From Eopsaltria australis (taxonomy: Eukaryota; Chordata; Aves; Passeriformes; Petroicidae): DNA of 64,000 bases. The stretch lies in NCBI GenBank assembly GCA_034509425.1, contig JAVTVJ010001158.1, forward strand, positions 62,001 through 126,000. The letters run 5' to 3'. Below the pieces are notes generated by a model. It searched no databases. It was given only the letters and a program-made list of their open reading frames with translations, and was not told the origin of the DNA. The translations under genes and the position numbers were made by a program. Of the stretch, positions 33,691 through 44,795 are shown in pieces; position 1 is the stretch's first letter; every line of letters begins with the position of its first letter.

Positions 33691-35040
33691 GAAAATGGCA
33701 CTTGGTTATGGACTGTAAAATCTCCTTCCGCTTGTGCCGAGGAATGCTGCTGCCCTGCTGAACATGATGTAACTGCTGGAAACCCATTTCCTACTCTGCA
33801 TCAGTCCATTTTCTGACAGGAAACCAGTTCTACTTCCTAGCATAGTTGTTCCTGTTTTGAGGTAATGACCCTGTAATCCTACATTAACCAAGCAGCTATA
33901 GCTAGCAACACTAAAACATTAGACAGAGTCCGTTATCTGCTTCCCTTTATTTCAATCAATTTGCCTCAATCACTCCTGAAGAACAAAGCCAGCTCCTTGT
34001 TTTGTTAGCAAGTCCTTCTTTATTAGAACTGCTAGTGTTGTGTTCAGTATCTTGACCCTGCACCCAGAGGAAGTTTCGGGAAGGGGCCAGAATCAACCAT
34101 TTGTTCCTGCAGGAACCAGAGTGGGCAGATGACCAGGAACCCTCCCACAGCTGATAGAAATAGAGACTTTTTTTTTCTAATCTAAAATGTGGTATTTCCC
34201 AGTCTGAGGCTTAATCTTGTGTCACCTAGAACTCTTCCATAGGTAGTCTGCTGTATGAAGGTGAAGCAGTTGAGGGCTTTAGAGTCTGTCCTGACACTCA
34301 CTTCCAGTTTATTAGTGCAGGCTTCTCCTCGGGATAGAGCTGTGGATGTAGGGGCCCTTGGGAGAAGCCTCTCCCTGAGAAACCCCAAGTTTTCAGCCTG
34401 CTGGAGTAGGACCTGAACCTCCTTTTAGCAGAAATTTCCTTCTAGAGAAAGAACGATGCAACTTTCAGCTTGGAGGCACCTGTGACCATCTCCCAACCCA
34501 AAAGACCACCTCAACTGAGTATCAGCATCTTCCTTCCAGCACTCCTACATAATGTGCGGCTCCTGGGGTCGTGCATGGCTCATGGAGATTTTTGCTCTGC
34601 TCTGCTGTAAACTTCTGCCAGAGGGGCTTTAATACAATGCTAGCATGCGTGCTAAGCTGTAGTAGTGCTGGCCTCTAGGATCGTGGCAGCAGGACCAGAC
34701 CTGCAAGCAAAGCCTCACTGCACAGGACTGTTGTGCCTTCAAGAGCTCTTGGTCCTGGTTGGGATACGTGGGAAGGATGCAGCCCTGTTGACAGCCCCTT
34801 ATTCTAAACCAAGCTGATTATAGCAAAAGAAAGGTGACCAAGTCTGATCCTTGATGTTAACGCCATCACACACTTGGGAGGTGAGGGTGGGGGAAAAGGA
34901 GATGTTGCAACCCTAGGAGATACTAAAGCACCCAAAACTTCTACAGGTGTAGTTCCAACAGCCTCTGCAGCAGTCAGTAGTACCCAGCTCAAAGCAATGA
35001 AGTTCTCAGGTGTCAGAGTTGACAAACTTCAGTAGTGGCT
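33691..35040. other. Intergenic, nothing recognised
   Basis: No supported exon or repeat. Confidence 0.4.
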
Positions 35041-35800
35041 TGCGGGGAAAATGATGGGACATCACGCTGGATCAGTGTGATCAAAGTGAAGCCATTTTAT
35101 TTCAGGCAGTGAACATACTTATATTCTACAGTGTGCTAAAAAGAAAGTGCTTTCGGTGAGGCATCCCACCCTTTTGGTGAAGCATCCCGCATTCCCTGTG
35201 TGCGAGACTTCCTGCCGGGGCAGCAGGGATTTGGCTGGCTTACCCGCTCCCTCAGTGATCTATTTCACCAAATATCAGCATCCAATGCCTTCGGGGGCCT
35301 CCTATCTCATCGGATGGTATCACGCCAGGTGGAATCACTTCAGGTGGAATCATGTTGCGAGGCCCTCTATCACGGCGATCACGTCGGGGTCACCATTTGC
35401 GGGGAAAATGATGGGACATCACGCCAGATCAATGTGATCAAAGTGAAGCTGTGTTATTTCAGGCAGTGAACATACTTATATTCTACAGTGTGCTAAAAAT
35501 AAAGTTACATGATAAGTTATTCCTCTGCAGTTCACACAGTGTTTTTCTCACAAGGGCTTCACACAGGATTTTCTCTACTCTTATTAGAGCACTAAGTTAG
35601 TATCAGAAGGCTACAATAACAGTTTAATCTGCCAAGTTTCTCTTCAGACACCTGGAGATTATTTACGGTCTTCGCATCTCCCTTTCTCACAGCTGTCTTT
35701 TGAATGACCTTGTACAGAGTCCTATTTCTCATCTAAAGCTGCTGGATTGCTCACATATGTAGTTATTCCCGGCAGTGGCTAGACTCCACTCATGTGGCAT
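35041..35800 (-). mobile_element. Rearranged ERV fragment with tRNA-Trp primer site
   Basis: A segment of about 110 bp starting TGCGGGGAAAATGATGGG occurs at 35041 and again at 35398. Just left of the second copy, the minus strand reads TGGTGACCCCGACGTGAT (35378-35395), the complement of the tRNA-Trp 3' end used by avian leukosis-type viruses. The right copy is then the R-U5 end of a 5' LTR, the 35153-35377 stretch is leader, and the left copy is a truncated second LTR piece. The right boundary (about 35800) is uncertain. Confidence 0.6.
35378..35395 (-). promoter_or_regulatory. Primer binding site, tRNA-Trp type
   Basis: An 18-base match to the complement of the tRNA-Trp 3' end as I recall it, two bases from the LTR edge at 35398. 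Confidence 0.8.
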
Positions 35801-36109
35801 CTTCCACAGGAGGATCTCAATAGGCTTTGCAGTCACCGAGGAATTATGCTCTGCACCCCTTTAGGCAGTGGGCAACAAGAATTCCTGATTTACACAGACT
35901 GAGCAGACATCATCAAGGTGGTACCAAGGGACGGTCATTGCCCAGCACTGTTGGGCTCACCAGCCAAAGGCACTTGTGCAGTGAAGAGCCACGTGCCCTG
36001 GGGTGTCACAGCTCACCCTGGCACTGGTCCATACCCTGTCTGCTGGGCCCTGTCACAGAAGGACTGGGTGGAAATCCTTGCCGGGGGCTTGCTGTCTGAC
36101 ATACCGAGG
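35801..36109. other. Unassigned sequence
   Basis: A 90-codon + strand frame is open here but has no recognisable motif. Nothing supported. Confidence 0.3.
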
Positions 36110-36480
36110 TTTTACCAGGTGAGAAAAATAAAGCAAACTCTTAATAATTAGTTGAAATTAAAAGGAGGTTTATTAACAAAAACAAGTAGGAAAAAAAATA
36201 AAAGTCGAGTCCACAACAATTAGAGACTCTTATAACCAATATGGCTAAAAACCCACCACAAGAATCTGCGCTGCTGGGCTCTACTTGAGTTAGTCCCAAG
36301 GGGAAAAGAAATAAAATTCAGGCCTAAAATCCCAGCACCGGACTCTGCCTAGGCTAATCCCAAGCCTGAGAGCTGCAGGGGGCAGCACTCGAACAAGCAC
36401 CAGACAGTCCAGTGTACTCAGGGATAGGAAGCACTCTCCAAGCTGTGCACAGGCTTTTATACCCCCTTTGCTCCTCCCAT
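36110..36480 (-). mobile_element. LTR fragment H (TATA, R, U5), cut by provirus B
   Basis: On the minus strand GGGGGTATAAAAGCC (near 36454-36468) is a strong TATA box, followed about 290 bp later by GTTAATAAACC (near 36168) as a polyadenylation signal and then a T-rich stretch. The sequence is promoter plus R-U5 without U3; the missing U3 would lie beyond provirus B. Left boundary approximate. Confidence 0.45.
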
Positions 36481-36937
36481 TGATGCCTTTTTCTGGTCTT
36501 AGGAAATAAAAGCTCAGACACGGTTAGAGGGTTGGGGGTCATTTACCTTGGTATTTTAATAGGATCCCATTTGATGCATTGCTTCACCCAGGTGAAACGG
36601 GTTGCAAAGTCCCCCTCCCCCCAGTCGAGTATACAATTAAAGACCTTACACATTAGCATATCTGACAGGAGGGCCCAATAAGGGGGATGGGGTGGGCTAA
36701 CTTCTAGTTTACAGAATCTGTCCTACTAGGGGACCTTGAGTTCTTATGACAATAGAATGTTTGGTCATCTAACTCTACAGTTTTTGGCGTGTTTAGTCTC
36801 CCGGCCTACTGGACACCAAGAAACCAGGCTAAAGTATCACACCCATAGCATCACAAGTGTGCATACTAATATTTGTGGATATAGAGAACTGTGTAAAAGG
36901 TATTTAGAAGAAGAGGCAAAAAATCCTTCAGGCATCA
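36481..36937 (-). repeat. 3' LTR of provirus B
   Basis: 457 bp, ends TGATGCC/GGCATCA, homologous to the solo LTR at 6564-7019. The purine tract on its right fixes it as the 3' LTR. Confidence 0.85.
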
Positions 36938-36950
36938 TTTCCCCCCTTTT
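36938..36950 (-). promoter_or_regulatory. Polypurine tract of provirus B
   Basis: Minus strand AAAAGGGGGGAAA directly abuts U3. Confidence 0.8.
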
Positions 36951-37191
36951 AGAGACTAACAAGACTCTACTTTGTCTAGTCTCTACTCTACCTTACTCTA
37001 TTCTACATTACCCACAGTATTGGTTCACACAGTCGGCCGATCTGCAGGCTACACAGATCATAACTACAATTACAGCTAATATAAATGTTTATTTTATCTA
37101 GGCCCAGTTTGGTAACCATGAGGTGAGGGTGTCAAAGATATGGTCAAATTTTAAGGTGTCAATTTTTGAAGATTAAAATGCCAATCAATGG

Positions 37192-37365
37192 TCAGTGACC
37201 ACCCCCATCTAGAGGTGGTAACTGGATACAGAACCAGCAATTGTTCTTATTAAGAACCTTGGACACATTTTGGACTACAGCCTTATACAGATCATGAGGC
37301 AACCCCTGAATCATGGTTACCAGTTGGGCAGACAACAGACATGTAAAGAACAGTTTAAACCACAT
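37192..37365 (-). pseudogene. env: env start of provirus B, truncated
   Basis: Starts MWFKLFFTCLLSAQLVTM, a signal-peptide-like stretch, and reaches a CWFC (Cys-X2-Cys) surface-subunit motif before a stop. The rest of env is absent between here and the purine tract. Confidence 0.6.
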
Positions 37366-37817
37366 CCTTCTGATCTGTATCAGTCTCTGTGTTCTTAATG
37401 GTTTCGGAGCAGAAGCTTTCTTCACCCTGGAGTAGTGGATCCATGGTCCCTTGTCAGCAACTCTGACCGCAGTGAGGATGATCAGCAACTCTTGGAATGG
37501 TCTCTTCCACCTGACTTGCAAGGGGTCACTGTCTCACCACTTGATGTAGACCCAATCGCCAGGCTGGAACGGATGAGCAGGTGTGTCCAATCCTATTGAC
37601 AAATCTCTGGTGCTTCTGCAAAGTGGAACTCAAAGCCTTTAAGTACTTGTGCAAATTTACCTTTCATAGGAACTTCCCCTGGGATATGTGGAACCTGATA
37701 TGGCCTGTCATGTAGTATTTCATAGGGACTTATATTGTCCCTCTGCCTTGGCTGTATGCGGGTACTCAGCAAGGTTTTCATTACCTCTCTTGCTGTGTTG
37801 GTGCGACAGGTGTAAGT
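37366..37817 (-). pseudogene. pol: integrase C-terminal part of provirus B
   Basis: Two frames encode ISPYEILHDRPYQVPHIPG and KGPWIHYSRVKKA, the C-terminal integrase segments of gammaretrovirus-like pol. The core between the first Asp and this part is largely missing. Confidence 0.7.
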
Positions 37818-39307
37818 TTAAGGACATCCACTGAAGGTGTCAACCAGTACCAGTATATACCTGCATCCCTCTTTGTGGGGCATCTCAGCAAGATCTATCT
37901 GCCAATAATTTCCCAGGAGATCCCTTGTCTTTGTCACCCCTAACACAACTCTCTTGCTGGTGTTAGGGTTGTTTTTATAACAGGTATCGCACTTGCTGGT
38001 TATAGACTGTACGATATCAGTCATCCCTCTCCCTATCACTACCTCTCTCAGATATTTTAAAACTGTTTGTGGAACTACAACCTGTCCTGCTGGAGTAACA
38101 GCCCACCCTCCTTCTTTGATTTCAACCTTAAGATACTTGATTAATTTGTGATCCCTCTGATTGTATTTTGGGGTAAACTCTGACAAATCTATTTCTTTCT
38201 GTGGTACCACTGCAAGAATGCCTTTTTCTGCAACCCCTCTTGCTGCTTCATCAGCAAAGCAATCTCTCAGTTCAGAGGCTTTCTTCCCTTTTTGATGACC
38301 TCTGCAATGCATGATAGCTACCTCCGTTGGCTTCCAAATATTCTGCAGAAGTGCAAGAATCTGTTCAGCATGCTTAACCTCATTACCTTGTACAGTTAGC
38401 AGGCCACATTTCTTCCAGGTAGCTCCATGGGCATGAACAACACTGAAGGCATATTTGGAATCAGTCCAGATGTTCACCTTCTTTCCCTCACTCAGTTCTA
38501 GAGCCCTCGTTAATGCAATGAGTTCAGCTTTCTGTGATGATACATCTGGAGGCAAGGCTTTTGCCTCTATGACTTTATCTGTGGTGGTTACAGCGTAGCC
38601 TATCATTCTCTTACCATTTCTCATGAAGCTGCTTCCATTGGTATACAGCTCCCAGTCTGGGCTCTTCAGGGGAATGTCCTTCAGGTCTGGTCTGTTGGAA
38701 TAAGTCTCCTCTATTGTCTGTAGACAATCATGTTCAGGCATGCGGTCAAGTAATGTGGATGACAAAAACATCACAGGGTTTACTACAGATCTTGTTTTTA
38801 GAGTAACATCATCCTGCTCCAATAACACAGACTGATACTTCCGCATTCTGTTAGGGGATAACCAGTGTTCCCCCTTTTGTTCCAGCACAGTTATTACTGC
38901 ATAGGATACATACATGAAAATTTGCTGCCAACGGGTGAATTTACAGGCCTCCTGTATCAGGAGGACACTTGTTGCCACAGCTCTCAGGCATCCAGGCCAC
39001 CCTTGACTAACATTGTCTAGCTGTTTTGAAAAGTAGGCTACAGTTCTTCGCTGGTCCCCACGACACCAACCTACCATTCCCAGGAAGGCCTGCATTTCTC
39101 TCACAGTGTGGGGCTCTGGAAGGTAACAGATGGCTTCTTTCTGTTCTTTGCTGAGCTGTTGGTGTCCACAGAAATTTTCCAGCCTCAGGTAAACTACTGT
39201 TTCCCTGGCAACCTGGGCCTTCTCTTTCGAGACTCGATAACCACTCTGGCCCAAAAAGTTCAACAGATTTACGGTTAGCTGGATACACTCGTGTTGCGTT
39301 CTGGTTA
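37818..39307 (-). pseudogene. pol: pol of provirus B: RT thumb/connection, RNase H, start of integrase
   Basis: An open frame of about 500 codons. The RT connection is followed by RNase H, in which the first catalytic site reads LYTNGSS (Asp to Asn), with QKAEL and WTDSKYA intact. The integrase start has the CDTC zinc cysteines and WQID, and stops after VDTFSGCP. It is separated from the rest of RT by provirus A1. Confidence 0.82.
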
Positions 39308-40159
39308 TGTCAGAGACTGAAAATAGTTCATGCCTCAAACATTGATGTAAAGTTTTGATCAGAGAAGCTTCCCTGAAGATACCTGACTGGGACTTTGGAC
39401 TGAGCTAAACTGCTGAGATTAGATAAAGGGAAAAGCCTGTTGTTCAATCTCAGCCTGAGGGAAAGGAATGCATCCACAAAAGCTGAAGCCGCCAGCTGTA
39501 CTGAGAATCATTTCTGGCTGAGTTTGGGGTGGGGGGCAAAGCACAGCTCACAGAAGCCACGTTTACACAGCCTTAGCCTCCCCCAGCTGAAGGGGAGAAG
39601 AGGATGGCGTAACCTCTGATCAGAGGCAATACACACGCATCCTCCAGTACACAAACTGGCCCAGCTGTGAAGCCTCCCCAACCCCACAAGCCACATCCAC
39701 GGGACTCTCACGTGAGAGGCAGCTGAGGGGGAGTCACAATCTATCACAGACCCCCCAAAGTGCTCCCCAGACGCCTTGCACCACAGGACTGCACGTGATG
39801 CAAGCAGAGTCTGCTGCTGGAAGCTGCCCCCTCCCCCAGGGGGACAAGCCTGGACATTTCCACCTGGCCTGAGTGTATATTAACCCATGGCACTCTGTGC
39901 TTTTGGGGGGACTTCCACCACCGAGAAGAGGACATCAGAACACCAATGGGACCCACGGAGTGGTGATACCTTTTTGTCCCTGTCCCTCTCTGTCCCCCCC
40001 ATCTTTCTCCCTACTCCCTCTTTTCTCTCTCTTCTTCTCTCTCTCTCCCTCATATTTACTATCAAATAAAACCCATATTATTGATTGGCATATGGTCTCG
40101 CTTGTACCTTAATTCGGGCAGAGGTATCTCTAATGAACTTTAACAATTAGATCATAACA
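39308..40159 (+). repeat. 5' LTR of provirus A1
   Basis: 852 bp, TGTCAG...ATAACA, with TATA-like GTATATTA, pyrimidine tract and AATAAA. Confidence 0.92.
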
Positions 40160-40163
40160 TTTT

Positions 40164-40181
40164 TGGCGTAGTCGGCAGGAT
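40164..40181 (+). promoter_or_regulatory. Primer binding site, tRNA-Ser type (A1)
   Basis: TGGCGTAGTCGGCAGGAT is the complement of the 3' end of tRNA-Ser (AGA-type) including CCA, as I recall that tRNA. Four bases from the LTR end. Confidence 0.85.
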
Positions 40182-40447
40182 AACATTCTCTGACCCAAAG
40201 TGCCTTTCATAATAGTATTGTCTCCTCTCCCAAAATTCTGCATGCTTTGAAATTTTACTGTAATTTTTCTCTAAGGGGTTGTAGAGCTTGATGTCTCACC
40301 TGTAATAGACTGAACTCTTGAAAATTCTGATACAACTTTTCCTGAATTCCCTTTTATGTGTTTTGTTGTGTAAGTTTCAGTCCTGAAGCCAATTCTGCTG
40401 CTTGTGTCTTGTGGGGAGGCCCTCCCGTCTGTAGTTGTAGTAAAAGC

Positions 40448-40870
40448 CTCTCCTTGGTGCTTTGTGCGGAGCCTAAAAAACTCCTGTTTGGAGGGGACCC
40501 ACGCCCCTACTTTGTGCGGAGCCTAAAACCTCCTGTTACGTGGTGTTGTGCGGAGCCTAAAAAACTCCTGTTTGGAGGGGACCCACGCCCCTACTTTGTG
40601 CGGAGCTTAAAAACTCCTGTTACGTGGTGTTGTGCGGAGCCTAAAAAACTCCTGTTTGGAGGGGACCCACGCCCCTACTTTGTGCAGAACCAGAAAACTC
40701 CTGTTTAGAGGGGACCCACACCCCTACTTTGTGCAGAGCCAGAAAAACTCCTGTTTAGAAGGGACCCACACCCCTACTTTGTGTGGAGCCTAAAAACTCC
40801 TGTTTGTTGTGTTGTGCAAAACCTAAAAAAAACTCCTGTTTAGAGGGGTCCCACACCCCAATAGTACTCT
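40448..40870 (+). repeat. Leader tandem repeat, about nine units
   Basis: Units of about 35-50 bp start TTTGTGCGGAGCCTAAAA and end either in a long form (GGAGGGGACCCACGCCCCTAC) or a short form (GTTACGTGGTG). Long forms have complementary GGGG and CCCC blocks and could fold as hairpins. A2 has about four units at the same site. Confidence 0.85.
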
Positions 40871-41019
40871 TGTGTTGTGTCTTGTGTAAAGTCAGAATTG
40901 TCCTGAAGTCACTCTATAAAATAACCTTAGAGAAAATAAATTATCCTGTCCTTTTAACATGGTTCGAGAGTGAACCGAGTTTTTTTTCTGATCTTTTACA
41001 GGTAAAAATCTAAACTCGA

Positions 41020-41976
41020 GAAAATGAAGAAGAAACCCTTCGCATAATTTATACCCCGCTATGTCTTGTCATTTCATTTCTAAAAATAATTGTAACTTTA
41101 ATATGTGTAATATGTCTCATCCAAAAGTCAACATTTCACTGAACCCCAGAAAAACTGGCATACCTGAGGGGGTTGGGAAAAGTACATTGCTATCAAAAAT
41201 CGCATCATCTCCCCAAATGTATTTAATAAATTATAATGACACTTGGACTTGCAAAACAAGCAACTATCCTGCACCGCTTAAATTAGCTTGGGGAAAATTT
41301 TATTCACAGTTGAGTTTAACTCAACATGCTAGTTTAAAATGTGGGATAGTACTCCTGTCCATTTACCCAAATCGAGTCTAAAACTACAACCTATCTCTAG
41401 AAAATCTCACATGGCAGGTGCATACCCTCAGTGATTAAACCAGGTATGCATTTAGAGAGCTTAACTTGCAAGTCCAACCAGTGTCAAAAAATAGCTTTAC
41501 AAAATTGTTTAGCATTAAACATGTTGTTACTAAAAAGCAAAGTGTATGTGAAATGTTAAAGCTTACTAAAACTGAATGTTGTATTACTGTTCACAATGCC
41601 ACAGTGTCAATTGAAGAAGCTCGAGCCAAGATAAAAGAAATTACTGATCAAACATCAGAACTTTTCCAATCGCTCCAACCCAAAGGCTGGTTTCAAAGAG
41701 CAGACCCCAACTCCCAGCTGATGTCCATACTCTACTCTTTGGGACTAACAGGCTAAGAACAATACCTAATGAAAAATTAAATTAATGATTGCAATTAGAT
41801 TTGTATTCCTAATGATTGAAACAGCTATTATACGCTGTATAATTACCTGTATTATTGTTTCTGTTTCTTCTATCTTTTCTCCTATCTTTTCTCCTATCCG
41901 CTATGTAGGTATCACCCCCGTGGACAACCCACAAACTGAAGATCACCAAGAAAGAGACATTAATTACAATATTTGA
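41020..41976 (+). pseudogene. env: env remnant of provirus A1
   Basis: A splice-acceptor-like TTTTTTTCTGATCTTTTACAG ends at 41001. The following frame has surface-subunit-like sequence with two in-frame stops (near 41381 and 41440). Then comes a transmembrane-subunit-like segment with Cys-X9-Cys-Cys and a long helical stretch (IEEARAKIKEITDQ), and in another frame a membrane span (41785 on). Not functional. Confidence 0.65.
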
Positions 41977-41989
41977 GTCACGGAGTAGC

Positions 41990-42841
41990 TGTCAGAGACT
42001 GAAAATAGTTCATGCCTCAAACATTGATGTAAAGTTTTGATCAGAGAAGCTTCCCTGAAGATACCTGACTGGGACTTTGGACTGAGCTAAACTGCTGAGA
42101 TTAGATAAAGGGAAAAGCCTGTTGTTCAATCTCAGCCTGAGGGAAAGGAATGCATCCACAAAAGCTGAAGCCGCCAGCTGTACTGAGAATCATTTCTGGC
42201 TGAGTTTGGGGTGGGGGGCAAAGCACAGCTCACAGAAGCCACGTTTACACAGCCTTAGCCGCCCCCAGCTGAAGGGGAGAAGAGGATGGCGTAACCTCTG
42301 ATCAGAGGCAATACACACGCATCCTTCAGTACACAAACTGGCCCAGCTCTGAAGCCTCCCCAACCCCACAAGCCACATCCACGGGACTCTCACGTGAGAG
42401 GCAGCTGAGGGGGAGTCACAGTCTATCACAGACCCTCCAAAGTGCTCCCCAGACGCCTTGCACCACAGGACTGCACGTGATGCAAGCAGAGTCTGCTGCT
42501 GGAAGCTGCCCCCTCCCCCAGGGGGACAAGCCTGGACATTTCCATCTGACCTGAGTGTATATTAACCCATGGCACTCTGTGCTTTTGGGGGGACTTCCAC
42601 CACCGAGAAGAGGACATCAGAACACCAATGGGACCCACGGAGTGGTGATACCTTTTTGTCCCTGTCCCTCTCTGTCCCCCCCATCTTTCTCCCTACTCCC
42701 TCTTTTCTCTCTCTTCTTCTCTCTCTCTCTCTCATATTTACTATCAAATAAAACCCATATTATTGATTGGCATATGGTCTCGCTTGTACCTTAATTCGGG
42801 CAGAGGTATCTCTAAAGAACCATAATAATTAGATCGTAACA
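41990..42841 (+). repeat. 3' LTR of provirus A1
   Basis: 852 bp, partner of 39308-40159. No clear purine tract precedes it. Confidence 0.92.
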
Positions 42842-42846
42842 GGTTA

Positions 42847-43290
42847 CCACTAGGATGTAAACAACATGCTGAAGAACAACCCCTCCTGGCTCTGGTGTCC
42901 TCCAGTCCTTCAGTTCCTCTGCCAGCTGGTTTCCAAATATTGTTTGGTTGTTTTTGAATTTCTGTGGTAAAACTGTCTCAGTGAGCTGGGTCTTCTTCCC
43001 TATTTCAGGATTTTCCCACTCAAAAGCAAAGATTTCTTGGCTATTCTTGTGCACAGGAATGCAGGAAAAGGCATCCTTGAGATCTAAAACAATTTGCCTT
43101 ACCAGTATAGCTCTTACTTTGTGTGAAATACACACAGGTTCAGCTCTTTTGGATCTCCCAGGGATACTATTGGCCCATACTACAGAACTGACAGCATCTT
43201 CAATTTCTTTGAGAATTTCCCCATGGCATTCCTGTATCAGAATAGCAGCTGCTTTGACAAATTTAGATTCAGGAATTATAACTTCCACCC
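42847..43290 (-). pseudogene. pol: RT N-terminal part of provirus B, deleted
   Basis: Carries VIIPESKF, then VLDLKDAFSCIP and FAFEWENPE of RT. The first catalytic Asp region is kept. Sequence between HKVRA and ILVRQIVLDLKDAF is missing compared with provirus C. The YxDD position reads HVVY (42857-42868). Confidence 0.78.
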
Positions 43291-44114
43291 CCCATCTTTG
43301 GAAAACTTCATTTCTGCCTCTAATTTCTCTAATAAATCTCTGCCCAATAATGGCATTGGTGAATTTGGCATATACAGGAACTGGTGAGTCACCCAGTGCT
43401 TCCCCAATTTGAATTTTAAAGGTTGGAAAAAAGGCCTTGTTTCACTTACCCCGGTGGCTTTGTCCACATCCACAGTTTCTTGGCTCAGTTTATCTCTGGA
43501 AGTATTTAACACAGAATATATCACCCCTGTATAAACTAGAAATTCAGCATCATCACTCCCCAGCAGCTTGCAGATGGCACATTTATCCTCAGCTAGAGGA
43601 AAATGGGGTCTCTTTTTTGGTGTGTTGGCTGACCTTCCCTTATCATGATTTTTCTTGTGGTGGGGCTTATTGTGTTTGTCTTTATGTGCTGAATCCCTAT
43701 TCTGGTATACCTTCCAGGCTACTTTCTCTGGGTTGTCACTATATTTCTTAACTGAGTCTTTCCACAGCTGTAGCTCTCTGAGGGAGAATGGTGTCTTTAC
43801 ATAAATCACTCCCTGTTTTTCCACAGCCTGTCTCAGAGGTACTTTAAACACAGGCCCTTTCCTTCCCCCTTCATCTTTTGATCTCGTACGTCCAGTATTT
43901 GGACTATCAGTTCCCCTGGATTCTTGGGCCATCTTTGCCTTTTTCCTACCACCCTCCTCCCAGGGACCGTCTGTACCGAAATCATCCCATTCACTTTTAA
44001 TCACAACACTGGCAGAGCGGAGGAGAGGGAATTCCGGTTGGTTCTCTTTGTCCCCAGTTCTGGAAAAGTAATTTGGGTCAGAAACGTCCCACCCGGCTCT
44101 GGTCGGAGTGGCCT
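43276..44114 (-). pseudogene. gag: gag-pro of provirus B, with internal deletions
   Basis: The open frame holds a p12-like acidic segment and a capsid N-terminus (GPVFKVPLRQ, PFSLRELQLWKDS). It then jumps in frame from NPEKVA to WKVYQNRD, skipping most of capsid as judged from provirus C. Only half a zinc knuckle (CAICKLLG) remains, followed by protease whose active site reads VYTG instead of VDTG. The protease end has a frameshift in a G6 run near 43293. Confidence 0.8.
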
Positions 44115-44593
44115 TGTTAGCGTAAGAAAGCACATAATCACAGAATGATTATATGGATGCTTTAATAAAAGGGCCCTGGGAGCAGGGGTCGTCAGACCCA
44201 GATCAAGCTCTGCCATGGGTTTGGAAATGAACACATTTTATACTGCTCCGTACATAACCATCATATAATCACCAGTTACTCATTAATTCGACATTGCTCT
44301 ATTGGATATATTGTTTTGACTCAAGCATAAGTTTCAGCCCCCCTTTCCTACTACCCCCTTACATTTCTCAGGATTGTTGCAAGTGAATTATTATTCTTAC
44401 TCATATTTCCTATGCAATCATTTCATTAATCTTGTCGTAAGTAATCGTCACGGAAAAAGCACACAGGTGCGGTTCTCATGACCACTTCTAACAAAACAAC
44501 ACCTAAGGCCTACCTTAAGGCCTACGAGGCCTATCGATCCCACAACCTAAAACTACCATCAACCCCAAAATCATTTTGACCCCTATGCTATCA
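44115..44593 (-). repeat. 3' LTR of provirus C
   Basis: 479 bp, TGTTAG...CTATCA on the + strand, homologous to 58838-59318. A purine tract adjoins its right edge. Confidence 0.9.
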
Positions 44594-44604
44594 TTCCCCC
44601 CTTT
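44594..44604 (-). promoter_or_regulatory. Polypurine tract of provirus C
   Basis: Minus strand AAAGGGGGGAA next to U3. Confidence 0.8.
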
Positions 44605-44795
44605 GAAAGTATTTTCACTTTATAGGTGTAAATGCTTTCACTCAATATAGTCCTTTGTTTCTGAATTTATACTGGATGTTCGTCTTCAAATCCTGGGTTG
44701 TCTTTAGCGTTGTCCTGGATGTTGTCACGACTTGAGGAATTCGAGGATAACAAAGGTGGTGGAGCCTTGCTTCGTTTCAGTGCTTGCATGATTCT

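Larger units (their letters stand above)
39308..42841 (+). mobile_element. Provirus A1: deleted tRNA-Ser-type ERV
   Basis: Two 852-bp LTRs flank 1.83 kb of internal sequence. The target duplication is GGTTA (39303-39307 and 42842-42846). The LTRs differ at about a dozen positions by eye. The interior has a primer site, a repeat-rich leader and an env remnant, but no gag or pol. Compared with A2, about 2.9 kb from the gag start to the pol end has been removed. Confidence 0.9.

Noticed and set aside
40358..40708. 116-codon frame of repeated PKKLLFGGDPRPYFV as a repeat protein gene
   Set aside because: It is a translation of the leader tandem repeat, differs in length in A2, and has no conserved start context.
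40448..40870. CRISPR-like array
   Set aside because: Vertebrate DNA, units directly adjoin without unique spacers, and the array sits in a retroviral leader.
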